DNA of 64,000 bases from Siphonodentalium dalli (Eukaryota > Mollusca > Scaphopoda > Gadilida > Siphonodentaliidae). Shown piece after piece: positions 34,069-45,199 of this stretch. Made by a program: the position numbers and the translations under genes. Where the stretch lies: positions 10,505,710 through 10,569,709 of the forward strand of contig CP136062.1 of NCBI GenBank assembly GCA_032622095.1, given 5' to 3'. The notes below the pieces were generated by a model that saw nothing but the letters and a program-made list of their open reading frames with translations, was not told the DNA's origin and searched no databases. The stretch's first letter is position 1; each line of letters starts with the position of its first letter.

Positions 34069-34719
34069 TCAAATATCGTGACTGCTTTCAAAATAGTACA
34101 ACATCTCAATACTTCCAATAATTCGCGATAATACACACCTGTGATATACTCAATAACTTCATCGTGATAGAGAAGTAAAGAATAAACGCTCTTTATTATT
34201 CATGTAAGAGTAATGGTGTCTATTTTCAGGTATGACAATTATATGTATGAACTGCGTCCGATAAACACTGGAATGTATGCATTCATACCGATGGTCACAA
34301 TGTCCAACATTACAGCGACTGTCCATACACATATAATTGGTATAAAGCTATTTCTAAACATCGATTAATAAATACATTGAAACATTGGTTGAACAAAAAA
34401 ATAACGAAAGATATTACACGCAAATAATTTAACATTCGACATTTTAATATCGAGATTATCAGATACCGAAAACGCGTTATAAATTTTTTATTTAAACTTT
34501 TTTTGGAGAAATAATTTTGGGGGTTTTGAAATTTTTTCTTTTGGAAGTGTTGGGTTTTGAAATTTTTTGGAAAAATAATTTTTGGAAGTTTTGAAATTTT
34601 TTTTTGGAAGTTTTGATATTTTGGAAGTTTTGGATTTTTGGGAATATTTTAGTACAACCAATTTTAGACCCAAAGATTCTATTTTTAGAAGTGGGGTCAA
34701 CGAGCCGGCTATTCTTCTG

Positions 34720-34723
34720 CTAG
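34720..34723. repeat. CTAG at right end of the palindromic element
   Basis: Partner of 26252-26255. Confidence 0.5.
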
Positions 34724-34752
34724 ACACCGGAAAATGAATTGTTTGAAACGTT

Positions 34753-34947
34753 ATGATTAGAGGGACCCTACTCACAGGAAGTGGTAAATACTTTGTCGGT
34801 GTGAGCGACCTAGATTTATCAGACAAAGAAATGGAAGCTGGTCCAGATAATTATGGACGTGACGTGGCAAATCAGAATATGTTATCAGGTAATTGTTCTG
34901 ATATAACTATTCGGCGCACCTACGCTTACGGCCATTATCGGCGCTAA
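34753..34947 (+). other. Open frame between the palindrome and the F1 right arm
   Basis: 64 codons with FVGVSDLDLSDKEMEAGPDN and GRDVANQNMLSG, acidic and protein-like. The last third overlaps the inner edge of the F1 arm. Not recognised; probably a chance frame or an exon scrap. Confidence 0.15.
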
Positions 34948-36355
34948 GTGGAGACTGGATTTCGAAATGCCACATCGCGATCTTAATTGTGGTTTTTCCT
35001 CTTTCCAGAAGGATACGAGCTATGTTATGCGTTTTGATACCTTAAAGTTTAACTAGTAGATGGTTTATGTACATTTTCGTCCACACATACCGATATTATG
35101 ACAAAAAGTTGAAATTAATATGTGAAAATATAGACTTCTTATCAATTTCTAGCCGCCAATTTAGCAGCAATCTTGGCTGTGAGTATCAATTGCCAACCCT
35201 AATGAATACTTCATGTCACTATTCCATATCAACATGTAATGGTGGATAGAAATCGAGAAACAATAACGCCATCGTAAGAAAGTAAAGGAATGTAGACTTG
35301 TTTTCAAATTTCGGTCGCCATTGTGGCCGCCATCTACGATTTGGAAAACAATTTATTGCATGAGATGTAATGTAATTACTTCACCTCAGAATGTCCAACT
35401 CACTTGTAAGCATGGGTGGAGTTGTCTCGACAATAATGCCCAATGATGTGAATATGAGGGAATTTCGGTGATTTTTCAAAATATGTCCGCCATTATGGGC
35501 GCCATTTTGGATTTGGGGGACTTTTATTTGGATACGGTACAAGGAAAGTTCTTCGCCTAAGTGTTCCCAACACACAATAGTAAGCAGGTGTGGAGTTGTA
35601 ATGACAATAATGTTCACTGATGTTAAAATCGGCGAATTTCGGCGATTTTTTATTTCTGGTGGCCATTTTGGCCGCCATCTTGGATTTGGGTAAATATTCC
35701 TCAACTTAGGTATAAGAGGAATCCTAGCTTGAGTATCTCCTGCACATATATATGCATGGGTATTGTTATAATAGCAATAAAATTCATTGATTCGAAACAT
35801 TACATCGCTTTATTAACGTAGATTCGGCTTTGACCTATTATACCGGCATTTAGGAAAACGTGATATCGGATAAAAATATCCCGCAATGAATGGATATTAT
35901 GAACCCCATGTGTTCGCCAATGACTCATCTATATGATAAATGTATAATATGATGCAAAAATGCCAACATTTTCCCACAGAGACAAACTAAATGTGGTAAC
36001 ATGTCAGAAAAATAGCATATTTTCACATTTCGGCGGCCATCTTGGCCGCCATATTGGATTCTGGTATCGGATTTTTGGCTAATTTGTAAGGGTTTTATAT
36101 TAGCATAACGATTCGAGCGGAAAACAAGACGGCATGTGATATCATCTTTACTATAACGGCGATCAAAGAGACCTGGTGCATTTAAAAACAATGGCCGCCA
36201 TGATGGACGCCATCTTGTCTGGAGTCTCTGCGGCCACTTTTTTTTTCTTGTTAACAAGTGAAAAAAATTAGAGGAGACCTTAAGGGAGAAAATTAGTGGG
36301 GTGAAGTTAAGTCCTGGGGGGGAGGTGCAGAGGTCGCCCAATATCTCCTGGACTA
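34890..36355 (-). repeat. F1 right inverted arm
   Basis: Reverse complement of 18856-20250. Anchors: ACTATTCGGCGCACC at 34904, GAAATGCCACATCGCGAT at 34963, GAATCAATGAATT-type sequence near 35780, and TCTCCTGGACTA at the end. The minus-strand frames at 35381-35800 and 35925-36377 follow the repeats and have no recognisable domain. AAGATGGCGG-type motifs recur here too. Confidence 0.9.
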
Positions 36356-36358
36356 ATT

Positions 36359-36790
36359 GTGCTGTCTTCTGTAACACAATCAGGCTCTTGCTTAGGTAAA
36401 ATATAGTAGGTCTTTATGATAACATGCTGTTTACGCGATGGTCATGGTTTATATGAACGAAACTGTATGCGTTTTAATGTTTTTCTGTTTACGGTGTTTG
36501 GAACAAATATGAATATTTTCGACAATTAAGGCCGCACGTGCCTTTAATGGATCGATCGCATTACTGTACAGGCTGATATGTATCCGCCGAGAAAACTTGC
36601 GAAAATAACAGTATTTTCTCAGTAGTTTAAATATGTTCCAGGCTAAATTTTACGGAATTTAGTTAACTTTTTATTTAGAATCTTTTGTACGGAACAAGAG
36701 GTGCCACTAGGGATGAGCGATTTTGTTTGAAATCTGTCTATGAATTTAATTCATATGTCTCTCTCTCCTTGTTCTCTTTAAAATGACATA
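36359..36790. other. Intergenic, nothing recognised
   Basis: No gene. GTGTTACAG/CTGTAACAC-type similarity to 14922-14946 lies at the left edge. Confidence 0.35.
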
Positions 36791-37480
36791 TAGTCTAGGC
36801 TGTGCTGGGGGTGACCGTCGCACGTCCGGGGAATTTATGCGACAATCGTTTTCTTATGGGAAAATTACTCTAGTTTTCGAATTCAGAGGGCGCCGAGCCG
36901 AGATAGGTGACAAAATATAACTTTTCACAATGTTTCATAGGGCACCCTACCTAAACAATTACATATTTTCAGAGGTTAAAAGGCACTAGCCAATTGGTTA
37001 ACAGGGCATCAAAATCGGAAAGATTGTAAACATATTTGCAAATTGTGGAACGAATGTTGACACTTAATCAGTTTCAACATCGTTTTCCTGCTTTCGTTCT
37101 GATTTGGTGACTTCATGGTAAAGAATGTAACGAGGCGAGTCAAAAATGCATGGCGATTCAGACAAAGTGTCGTGTGTCAACTCTGTACAAACATAATCTA
37201 TTTGCCAAATACTTCCATGCTATATACTTTTGGAAATGGTAGGATATTCCCTATATAAAGTAAAGATGTTCCTACTTATATTATATCTCTCCAAGTATTG
37301 ACATAATCGACAAAAACTTAACCCTCCCCAATTTCACAAATAACCACACAGATGCGTCCATGCAGTTCGTGTCCACCAAATAAATTGGCAATGCACAGTT
37401 TACCTTGTCATATGTAGTCCATGAGCCAGGCTCCCCAAAAATGGAAAGTGGTACCAATTTGGTGGGCAAATTCTACCGAA
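36791..37480 (+). repeat. Dispersed module X, uninterrupted copy
   Basis: Begins TAGTCTAGGCTGTGCTGGGG, then TGACCGTCGCAC, ACTCTAG-TTTTCGAATTCAGAGG and ACAAAGTGTCGTG. Other copies are at 47876-48480 (same strand) and, on the opposite strand, split by F2 (52555-52876 plus 58005-58300). This copy holds the empty F2 site at 37074-37090. No open frame is conserved between copies. Confidence 0.9.
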
Positions 37481-38030
37481 AGTTTTCTGAAAGCTCATGT
37501 TCTGAAGTTTATGTCAGTGCTGGGGCACACCGGGGCAGTGTAGCTTAGTGTGGAAAATGTGTGTTTCCATGCCAACGAAGTGTGTTTTTGGCCTATACAA
37601 AACATATGCCTATAATGGTCTATACCAAGAAAGTTTATTGCAGTAACTCTATCTTGGCATTGATATGGGGTGCTATCCTTTGTGGGCTTTCATTTGACAC
37701 TGGAGATTTCACCACTATATGTCAAGGTCATATATAAAGGTCAAGGTCATTGACCAAAATAATAGTTTTTTTCATATCGGGTCATACATATTCTACCCAC
37801 TGAGTTTATATATCAGTTTTGAATACGTTATCTTTACTAGTAAATAATCTAGAGCCTATAGGCTACACGGAGAACTGTCTTATGGTTGCAACTGACAAGC
37901 CAGTATTGAGATAACGACCTCTAAATTTTGTGGCCATTTTCCAAAATAGGTCAAAATCAGTTATTTCCCAAGATATCGTGCTTTTGTGTATATTATAGAG
38001 TTATTTACTTATCTGGTGTCCGTTAGGGGT
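37481..38030 (+). repeat. Dispersed module Y
   Basis: Reverse complement of about 46930-47590. It contains CACACTAAGC-type sequence, AGTAACTCTATCTT, three nuclear-receptor-like half-sites at 37722-37755, and TTTTCCAAAATAGGTCAAAA. Confidence 0.85.
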
Positions 38031-38960
38031 TGTATTGTGAATTTATTGACTAAAGCACGAAACTTATACAAATATATACTTAGTTATAGGGCAAACTTTT
38101 TGGAGGGCGTGCCCAGGTGGGGGTGGTTTCAAATGTCATTATAAACCCAGGTTTCCATGACAACAACACCATATATTTGAAGAATTTTTTTTTAAATGCC
38201 GCCTTTGAGAATCTTGTTTTTTTTGTATGGCACATTTTAGTCTCATATTAATCTGCATTTAAGTACTACCTTGTTGTGGTAATTGTGACAGTACACGAGC
38301 GACGATGCATTACCATCAAGACCAAAATAACTGCAATTTTGTGACTTTAGTAACTAAATCATGAAACTTCACATATGTGTTGCGTAGTTATAATGGACAC
38401 TTTTGGGGGATGCCCAGTGAGAGGTCTGACAAACTGTCGAGATCAAATCTGGTTTCCATGGCACCGGCATCAAATATTATTATTGAAAATCCAACTGCTG
38501 GAAACCTGAGCCTAATTTTGTTTGAAGAAATGATGTGAACTCATATTGCCATTAAGGATCCATCAATGGACTGAGCTATATGCCTTATAGGGTCAAGGGC
38601 AATTGCTACAGTCAATATCATTGGACAAAGGTAATATTTGGTATATTTTTTATAATTTGGCTCATAATCCACTACCTCTAGTTGGTTAGTCATAAAAGCA
38701 ATTCCCATTATCATGCATAACTTTGTGGTAATACATAACTCATGATACATTACCCTTGAGATACAATCAGAACAAAATAAACACGATTTGTGATATTAAC
38801 TAAAACACGACACTGCACTTATCTGTTTCTTGGTTATAGTGGAAACTTTTTAGAGGGGGCCGTTCCTAGCTGAGGGGTCATATATCCAGATAAAATATAG
38901 TTCCCATGTCAATGACATTAACTATTTGCGGAACAGTTGAAAAAGCAAAAGCTTACACTG
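38031..38960. repeat. Three diverged ~300-450-bp direct repeats
   Basis: A block with ACTAAA[G/T]CA[C/T]GA[A/C]AC, GGTTATAG-GG-AAACTTTT, GAGGG-G-GCCC and GTTTCCATG occurs near 38035-38190, 38340-38480 and 38790-38930. No coding frame; the units are old. Confidence 0.6.
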
Positions 38961-39155
38961 GACAATATGACGAGCCTTGTATTTATACAGATACAAAGTC
39001 ACGATCAAACCCGACTTAAGGGTTTTTCACACCTGAGCTATCTTAGAAAGTAGAAAGTCCACACGGACATATATATATAGAAAACTTGTTAATTGTTAAC
39101 CCTTTGAACCCGATACGCTAAATATTAGCGTAACTCCTATTTTACCTTAACCCGT

Positions 39156-39175
39156 TACGCTAATATATTAGCGTA
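39156..39175. repeat. Perfect 20-bp palindrome
   Basis: TACGCTAATATATTAGCGTA, with a near-copy TACGCTAAATATTAGCGTA at about 39113 and a half-copy ATTAGCGTA at 39181. Confidence 0.9.
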
Positions 39176-39300
39176 CACACTATTAGCGTAGAGACAAGTG
39201 TTTTAGATCTTTGTTTTCATGTCCCAAAAACCATTCTCAGAGGATGATGTGTTCAAATTAGCTATCGCAACACCACGTACTGCATAAAAATAATCTGTCT

Positions 39301-39362
39301 CGCTCTCTCTCACACACACACCAACACACCCACAAACACACCCTCGCACCCTCCCTCACACA
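39301..39362. repeat. CT/CA-rich low-complexity run
   Basis: CTCTCT followed by CACACACACACC and imperfect ACACC units. Confidence 0.95.
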
Positions 39363-39599
39363 TGTCATATACAGAGAATATATAACAATATTGTAGTATC
39401 ACTGTTATGTTAGAAAATGCATTCATATGCATGTTCAGCAGAAAATATATTATGTTCATAAGTCCTATTAATGCCGATTCCAGTTATAAATTCACACTGC
39501 AAGATAATGATACAAATTATGTTGTTATTAGAGAAAATGTTGCCATACTACTATGTAGATTAAATGCTTATGATCTGGGTGTGTATGCGTCGGTATGAG

Positions 39600-39722
39600 G
39601 CTGATACAGACCCTGTGCGAATGCATACGGACCCTGCCATTTATACGGACCACCGAATGTTACGGACCCCGGCCTTATACGGACCTCGGCTTATACGGAC
39701 CCTCATACTGATATGGACCCCA
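39600..39722. repeat. Short minisatellite, TATACGGACC units
   Basis: Six or seven degenerate 16-22-bp units: ATACAGACCCTG, ATACGGACCCTG, TTATACGGACC (x3), TTACGGACCCC and ATATGGACCCC. Confidence 0.85.
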
Positions 39723-39762
39723 ATTAAAACATGCAATTTTATTTATATTTTACTTTATTTAA

Positions 39763-40354
39763 AGGGGTACTGTACGCCATTTTCAATAAATTCCCGGTGA
39801 TAACAACGATCTATTATCGATACTATATAGAAATATAAGTAATTTGAGTCGAAGATGTATTCTGTAAACGCTCAGGTTAATAGGCTATCTTAAAATTTAA
39901 TAATTTAAAAGTTAATAATTTAATATAAATTGATTTTATGGCTCCAGCCATAAAATGGCGTCTCTTAAAATTGGAATTTCCGTGTACAAAACGTAATCAA
40001 ATTATAATTGAGGGATACTGGATTAATAAAACAATTGCACACACGATCGTTTGAAACATTATGCTTATACGGGGAGAAAACCCAAGCCACTCATTGACTA
40101 GTGACCATACACTAACTTAAATGAGTATATGGGACTACTAAGCATATAATATAATGTTTATTTGATTCATTTGGTTGAAAACTGTACAAAAATTACTCGA
40201 CAACGACAATTTGTATTTTTGCATTCCGGTAAATTTGCCATCCGTAACAATACTTCGTACTCAACATACTTTCAAAAAATGGAAAAGTTGTTACCTTATT
40301 CTCCGACTCGGGGATTATAGAAACCAACAACAACATCTTGGGTACAGTACCCCT
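39763..40354. mobile_element. 592-bp TTAA-flanked MITE
   Basis: Perfect 13-bp TIRs AGGGGTACTGTAC and GTACAGTACCCCT. TTAA directly outside at 39759-39762 and 40355-40358. No frame of note inside, so non-autonomous. TTAA targets are typical of piggyBac-like and some Kolobok/Sola families. Confidence 0.8.
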
Positions 40355-40358
40355 TTAA

Positions 40359-42991
40359 ATATCACGCCCGATAACCCTATAGGCTGGTGGCTGTGGGTAG
40401 GCATATTGCTGTAGTGATATTGTGTGGCGGTTTTCACACGTGTGCTCAGAATTTGAGGAAAATCATAAATTCTGGAATCCACCCGACGAGAACGCTTATG
40501 GCATTATATAGGACAATGACTGGTGTATTCATACACCATTTGTGATAGCCGTGTGCCTTTAGATATATTTTTTATTACTTAATTTGTCGAATTTTACAAC
40601 CGGTTTTTGTCGTTTATCAAAGAAACTACCTAATATAAATGGTAGAAATCTCGATATGTAGGCTTCATGTACACATGTTACTAGATGCACATTCCAGTGA
40701 TACAATGAAACCAAAATCCACAATACAAGACATATTTTTCGTGGAAACATATCGATTTTCCTGAGTGTCATGTCACTAATTTATGACAGGCATATTGCCT
40801 CCGCAGATAGGCTCATGGCAAAGCACAAACTTGTTATGATAGGCAAGTGGCATTGTTGATAGGCACGTGGTCAATATTGACCAAGTTCCAATTTAGCACT
40901 TTAAAGCCAACAATATGCAACTTCTGGCATATATTATTTTATAAATACACTCTGGAATGATTATTCATTCATACAAAATAGACAGAACCACACATATGTG
41001 TGCATGACGTGAAAAATTAACGCACGAGTTTGTTACGCGGAATGTTACAACGTTACAACGATGGGGCGCGAGTTGTAACTTGCAGCATAATTTAATTTTC
41101 TCACCACGCACACATAATGTGTGGTTGTGTTTTATTACACACCCACTAGAACTATTCAACATCGAGATTTAGCGTTTATTGATTCGTTTTTGTCGTAATT
41201 TATAGCCATTTTTATCAAACTGATAGGCGACTTTATTAATAAAGTTTGTAGTTCTTGTTCAAAAGATAAAGTTGACGTCATTTGTGACTCGTGACGTCGA
41301 CGTTGTCCGTATTGTATACGTGTTGAATACGTTGGTAAAGATATTGTAGGGGCTACACTGCTCAATATAAGAAAATTAACACAATAGGTGTGTAATAAAT
41401 ATATTTCTGAGATATGCATTACAGTTTAAACGGAAGTTGCAAAACCCGCTCAAATTTGTGCTATTATTTCATAATAAACTGAATAAATACTAATTATTTC
41501 TAAGTTTTAATACATTTTATCAGATGTATTGACTAATTTCTGCATTTAGAAGCAGAATCTTATATTTAAATGTCAGAAAATCTGAAATCATCCCGCGATG
41601 ACAACTCGATGTTTTTTTTTCTGAGGTGATCATTTCTCCGATATGATATCGTACTCGGTGTATTTTAGAACACCCAAAAACCTGCCCCACGGTATTGACA
41701 AAAACATTTACCACTATAAATGCACACAAAATATCATGGCGATTCCTCCTATATATAGCCCATGAGACAACAGCGACCACTCAATTAAGTTAACGCCCCA
41801 CACACATTTGTATTATTGCTCGGTGCTCCTGTTTATGTATAGGCGGCATAATTAACTTGGTCATGGTTCAGGTCCACTATAATTATGTATGCTCTAGCTA
41901 TACAGGTTCTAGCCTACCCTAATTTTCGCACCTGATATTTCTCTGAGCCCAATGTCTTTACCTATATTGATACCACATAAAGTTATGTATAACTATTAGC
42001 TACATTTAGCATTGGCGGGACATTGAATTATTGTTAATAGCATCGTATATTGTTATTTATTTGTGTGCGGTTTATATTCCATAAACCGGCGTAGACATGA
42101 ATCGTTCTGGTCGATGAGGAAAAAACAAATATATGAAAGCCATTCTTTCGCAGAACGCCAAAAATAAAACCGGCTATAAATGGTAGCTATATTATCTATA
42201 TGTAGTGGACCATGACCATTCAGCCTGAAAACTGCACAAAGCTGGCATGGCTCATTTTTTTTACATTAAAATATGCTGAATAGTTTGGGCTATACTTTCC
42301 CCATTTTCAATTAAAACCCCATTTTGCAAGTTTGTCACAGTTAAAACGTTTTACATTACAACTGCCAGTATTTAGTTCTTGGAAATAAGTAGTGTATGTT
42401 TCCTGACGCATGGACGATGTGAGTTTACAACACTGTGAATAATATAGCATCACAAAAGCGTTTTTCTCAGACTAAAACCACTATTGATCATTGTGCTACA
42501 TGCGTATCTGTGTTTGCCATATGTCTGTCCTCTCGGTGTTTGGCTATTCAATATGCCTACCACAAAATATTGACGGGACAGTATGTCAAATAGCCTTTTT
42601 TAAACTGAAAAGTGCATTATTTGAGTTCGCAGTCATGTTTGTCTTGTCACTGAGATACTATGCTACGTGTATCCACGAAAATAAATTACAAATCGAAATG
42701 CTGAGCAAATTTGGGAGTTTGTTTACTTTGAAAGTTTGAAAAAGTCGACAAAATCCGAGATATTTTGCCTTCAAACAACGTATTCTACAATGCCAAATTG
42801 TTACCAAGAGGTTCAACTTATAAATCAGACATTACTGCATCTGACGTGATAAAAAAATCTGACCTTTTACAGCGTATTTGATCAATTATAATCTAAAACA
42901 TACCTTGGTTGAGAAACCTGCCACGCAATATCACTACAGCAATATGCCCACCCACAGCCACCAGCCTATAGGGTTATCGGGCGTGAATATA
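40359..42991. mobile_element. Possible 2.6-kb element with ~85-bp inverted ends
   Basis: The end sequence TCACGCCCGATAACCCTATA, then GGCTGGTGGCTGTGGGT, ATATTGCTGTAGTGATATTG and GTGGC at 40362-40440 is matched in reverse complement at about 42905-42988 with about five mismatches. TTAA abuts the outside of each end (40355-40358 and 42992-42995). The interior shows no convincing gene. The 592-bp MITE abuts it at the shared TTAA. It may instead be two solo ends. Confidence 0.45.
40440..42904. other. Interior without supported genes
   Basis: Only short AT-rich frames. A minus-strand frame at 40559-40771 has a hydrophobic start (PRKICLVLWILVSLYHW) but no other support. Confidence 0.35.
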
Positions 42992-42995
42992 TTAA

Positions 42996-43798
42996 CATAA
43001 CAATTTAGGCCTGTGATTGAAGCGGTACAATATAATGACACAGCTGGTTTTATCTAGTATCTGTATATGTTCGAATATCTATATGACTAATAGAGCTAAT
43101 AATTACCAGAAATGTAACGGTGTGGGTTATAGAACTACAGTAGCAAAGGTTTTCTATTTTGATGGCGCGGTTGGGGTTCGGGGCTCTTTACAAAAAAAAA
43201 TAAAAGAAATATTTTGACGTTGGTTACCACAAAACATGTATATACACATCGTGACAGAATACAAGTGTATCAGACATGTATAAGACATAATACGTTTTAC
43301 ATTTACTCTATATATGGATAGATATTTGGTCTCATTCGGGGTCCACTTATCAATACATGCTATTGACGTAGCAGAACACGTGCTGTGCCCATGTAATTAA
43401 TTGCATCGAATTCAACAAAAGAAGACACTATCGAATTTGCGATAGCCGTCCGACGGGAACAGGTTCGGGTAAATCGATGAATATCGTCATTGTTACTTGG
43501 GTACTTTCAATGCCGCTCATAAAGCAATAGCGAGTTGGAACGGGTAGATGTGTCCCATTGACCGGTAACCTTTCACTACGATTTTCTCACTCAAAGGTTC
43601 ATGAATTACATGGCATTCCAGTCAGCTATGCGTTAACCTATTCATTGCAAGATTTCATGGGCAAACATCATGCATTGCCAATTTTTCATTTTAAACCAGG
43701 TTTTATGTTCAAATTATCGAGGCGGCTTCTAGCACTTTTTTCACTAACAACGTTGTTCACTACATTAATGACAAGTTGTGGTTGATAGCACAGGTCCC
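42996..43798. other. Intergenic, nothing recognised
   Basis: The plus-strand frame at 43558-43785 has no recognisable domain. Confidence 0.35.
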
Positions 43799-43859
43799 CA
43801 AAACAAAAATTGACCCCACCTCAATAGTACTTATTGAGGTGGGGTCAATTTTTGTTTTG
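43799..43859. repeat. Perfect 28-bp inverted repeat with 5-base loop
   Basis: Arms 43799-43826 and 43832-43859 are perfect complements: CAAAACAAAAATTGACCCCA, continuing to CTCAATA, against its reverse. The loop is GTACT. Confidence 0.95.
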
Positions 43860-44380
43860 TTTTGTTTTGATAGAGTGAGTAGATGGTGCTATAGACGCAG
43901 TCTCGACCCATTGCTGGGACGTGTCTATAGATTGTATCCGCGTTAGGAGGGGCGTCCACCTTCTATATAACTACACCCTATTTTCACCCTCCCCACCCCG
44001 CTTGACTTTGATTTTCCCAACTGGTCCCTCACAACCGCATGGATGGTAGCATATTCTAACTGAATCAGTAGTCTTTTGTCACTAGCCGGGGGTGGGTATA
44101 ATCCATTAGGCCGACCAGTACAAGAAAATGTGTAGATCTGAGCCTGAACAATCCTAATATGCTAATATCTAGTGGTCTAACGCCATGCAAATTCACCCCG
44201 ATTTGTGTTTTCTTAAATTAATTATCGGTTTCTGACTGGCCAATGGGGAGGGACCGGGACACACCGGATCGACCATGGTTCGTCCCGGTGTGAGAAATAT
44301 TTGAAATCTGAACATGAAATTTTCTAAATCCTAGCATCCAGACTGGCATCAAACTTTCCATTTGTTGGACCTTTCGAGAT
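43860..44380. other. Intergenic, nothing recognised
   Basis: Contains C-rich stretches but no gene or clear repeat. Confidence 0.35.
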
Positions 44381-44384
44381 CTGA

Positions 44385-44640
44385 CACCCCCCCCCAAAGT
44401 TGGAACATTTTCAACAGTTTCTGATAGCCATTTCAGTCCAAATGTTTGACAAAAAACAGGAAAATATGCAAATGTTGGTTCAAAACCTACAAATTCTCCA
44501 AACCTAATAAATTGATGGAATATTAAACTACGGGAACAATTTCAACCTGTTGTTGGTGTGAAATTTCCAACAAATGTTGTGTCAGGTATATCAAATGTCC
44601 AACTGTTGAACATTTGACCAAAGTTGGGGGGGGGGGCTGA
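44385..44640. mobile_element. Small foldback-like inverted pair
   Basis: CCCCCCCCCAAAGTTGGAAC then ATTTTCAACAGTT at the left, and the near-complement AACTGTTGAACATTTGACC then AAAGTTGGGGGG at the right, about 35 bp each, around a ~190-bp interior. A GTCACGTCCCTG just outside (44652) recurs at 63253. Confidence 0.45.
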
Positions 44641-45199
44641 GACACCTGTTGTCACGTCCCTGTCTCAACCATTTGTACAAGGGCATCAATATATTGTGGA
44701 TTTATAGATGTATTGCACATTTGAATATACGATCGTTTAGTTACTTTATCGTATGTAGGTGGGGACTGATTTCTCATTTTAATATATATTTACCATCTGA
44801 ATGGACATGGCATATTTGAACCTCAATACTGGTGTATATTGTAGTGGGGATAATATAGGTCGCCGAAGACACGAAATACCTATACATACTCTACAAAATC
44901 TAAGCATAATCAGAGCGTGTTTCAACTGTTTTCTGTGTTTCGCACAGATGTGAAGTAAACGCTCTGTATTCAATCCGTATAATAAACAGACTATATTTTA
45001 ACACATTTTATCGTTACCAAGTTTAACTTTTCAACCTACATCCGGGTTTGGATCCCGAAAAATCCTTATTCTTGCAGCTGATTCTTGGGATAAATTAATT
45101 CCCTTGCCCCGACCCTTCGAACTGTTAAAAAAATCCAAACCATTGTTCACTTAATATGACTAAATATTCCCCAAGTAAAATCAAAGACAAATTCGGTCT
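44641..45199. other. Intergenic, nothing recognised
   Basis: An AAACGCTCTGTATT variant of the recurring motif lies at about 44957. Confidence 0.35.

Larger units (their letters stand above)
26256..34719. mobile_element. Giant palindromic element carrying two outward-facing packaging-ATPase genes
   Basis: The arms, 26256-30484 and 30546-34719, are reverse complements of about 4.2 kb with roughly 1-2 percent differences plus indels in simple repeats. The centre of symmetry is at 30515. Outer ends read AGAAGAATAGCCGGCTCGTT and then GACCCCACTTC inward from CTAG. Each arm, from outside in, holds an AACTTCCAAAA-type simple repeat (26320-26480; 34495-34640), a TTCAAAAAC tandem repeat, a block with ATAAAGAGCGTT, a repeat-rich 3' flank, and the 566-codon ATPase gene transcribed outward. 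No polymerase B, integrase, protease or capsid frame is present. The packaging ATPase links it to the Polinton/adintovirus/DNA-virus world (inference). It could be a head-to-head dimer of a ~4.2-kb unit. Confidence 0.9.
18856..36355. mobile_element. F1: putative 17.5-kb element bounded by TAGTCC inverted arms
   Basis: Left arm 18856 to about 20250 and right arm about 34890-36355 are reverse complements with scattered mismatches. Both ends read TAGTCCAGGAGATATTGG inwards, followed by GACCTCTGC and GGACTTAACTTCACCCC. ATT lies immediately outside each end (18853-18855, 36356-36358), consistent with a 3-bp target duplication like the GAT at F2. Inside are the 145-bp repeat, a LINE, coding-like scraps and the ATPase palindrome. 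No transposase is recognised. The alternative is two independent solo arms in opposite orientation. A 25-bp stretch outside the right end (about 36370-36395) also resembles the reverse complement of 14922-14946, so the flanks may themselves be related. Confidence 0.5.

Noticed and set aside
26256-34719. A complete Polinton or adintovirus
   Set aside because: Only the packaging ATPase is present. No polymerase B, integrase, protease or capsid frame was found in either arm, and no 6-bp flanking duplication.
35925-36377. 150-residue minus-strand frame in the F1 right arm
   Set aside because: The homologous left arm gives different, shorter frames; it follows the repeat sequence only.
40559-40771. 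70-residue minus-strand frame with a signal-like start and an internal FDKR
   Set aside because: No transcript signals, no repeat of peptide motifs, no homologue recalled; hydrophobic starts are frequent in AT-rich DNA.
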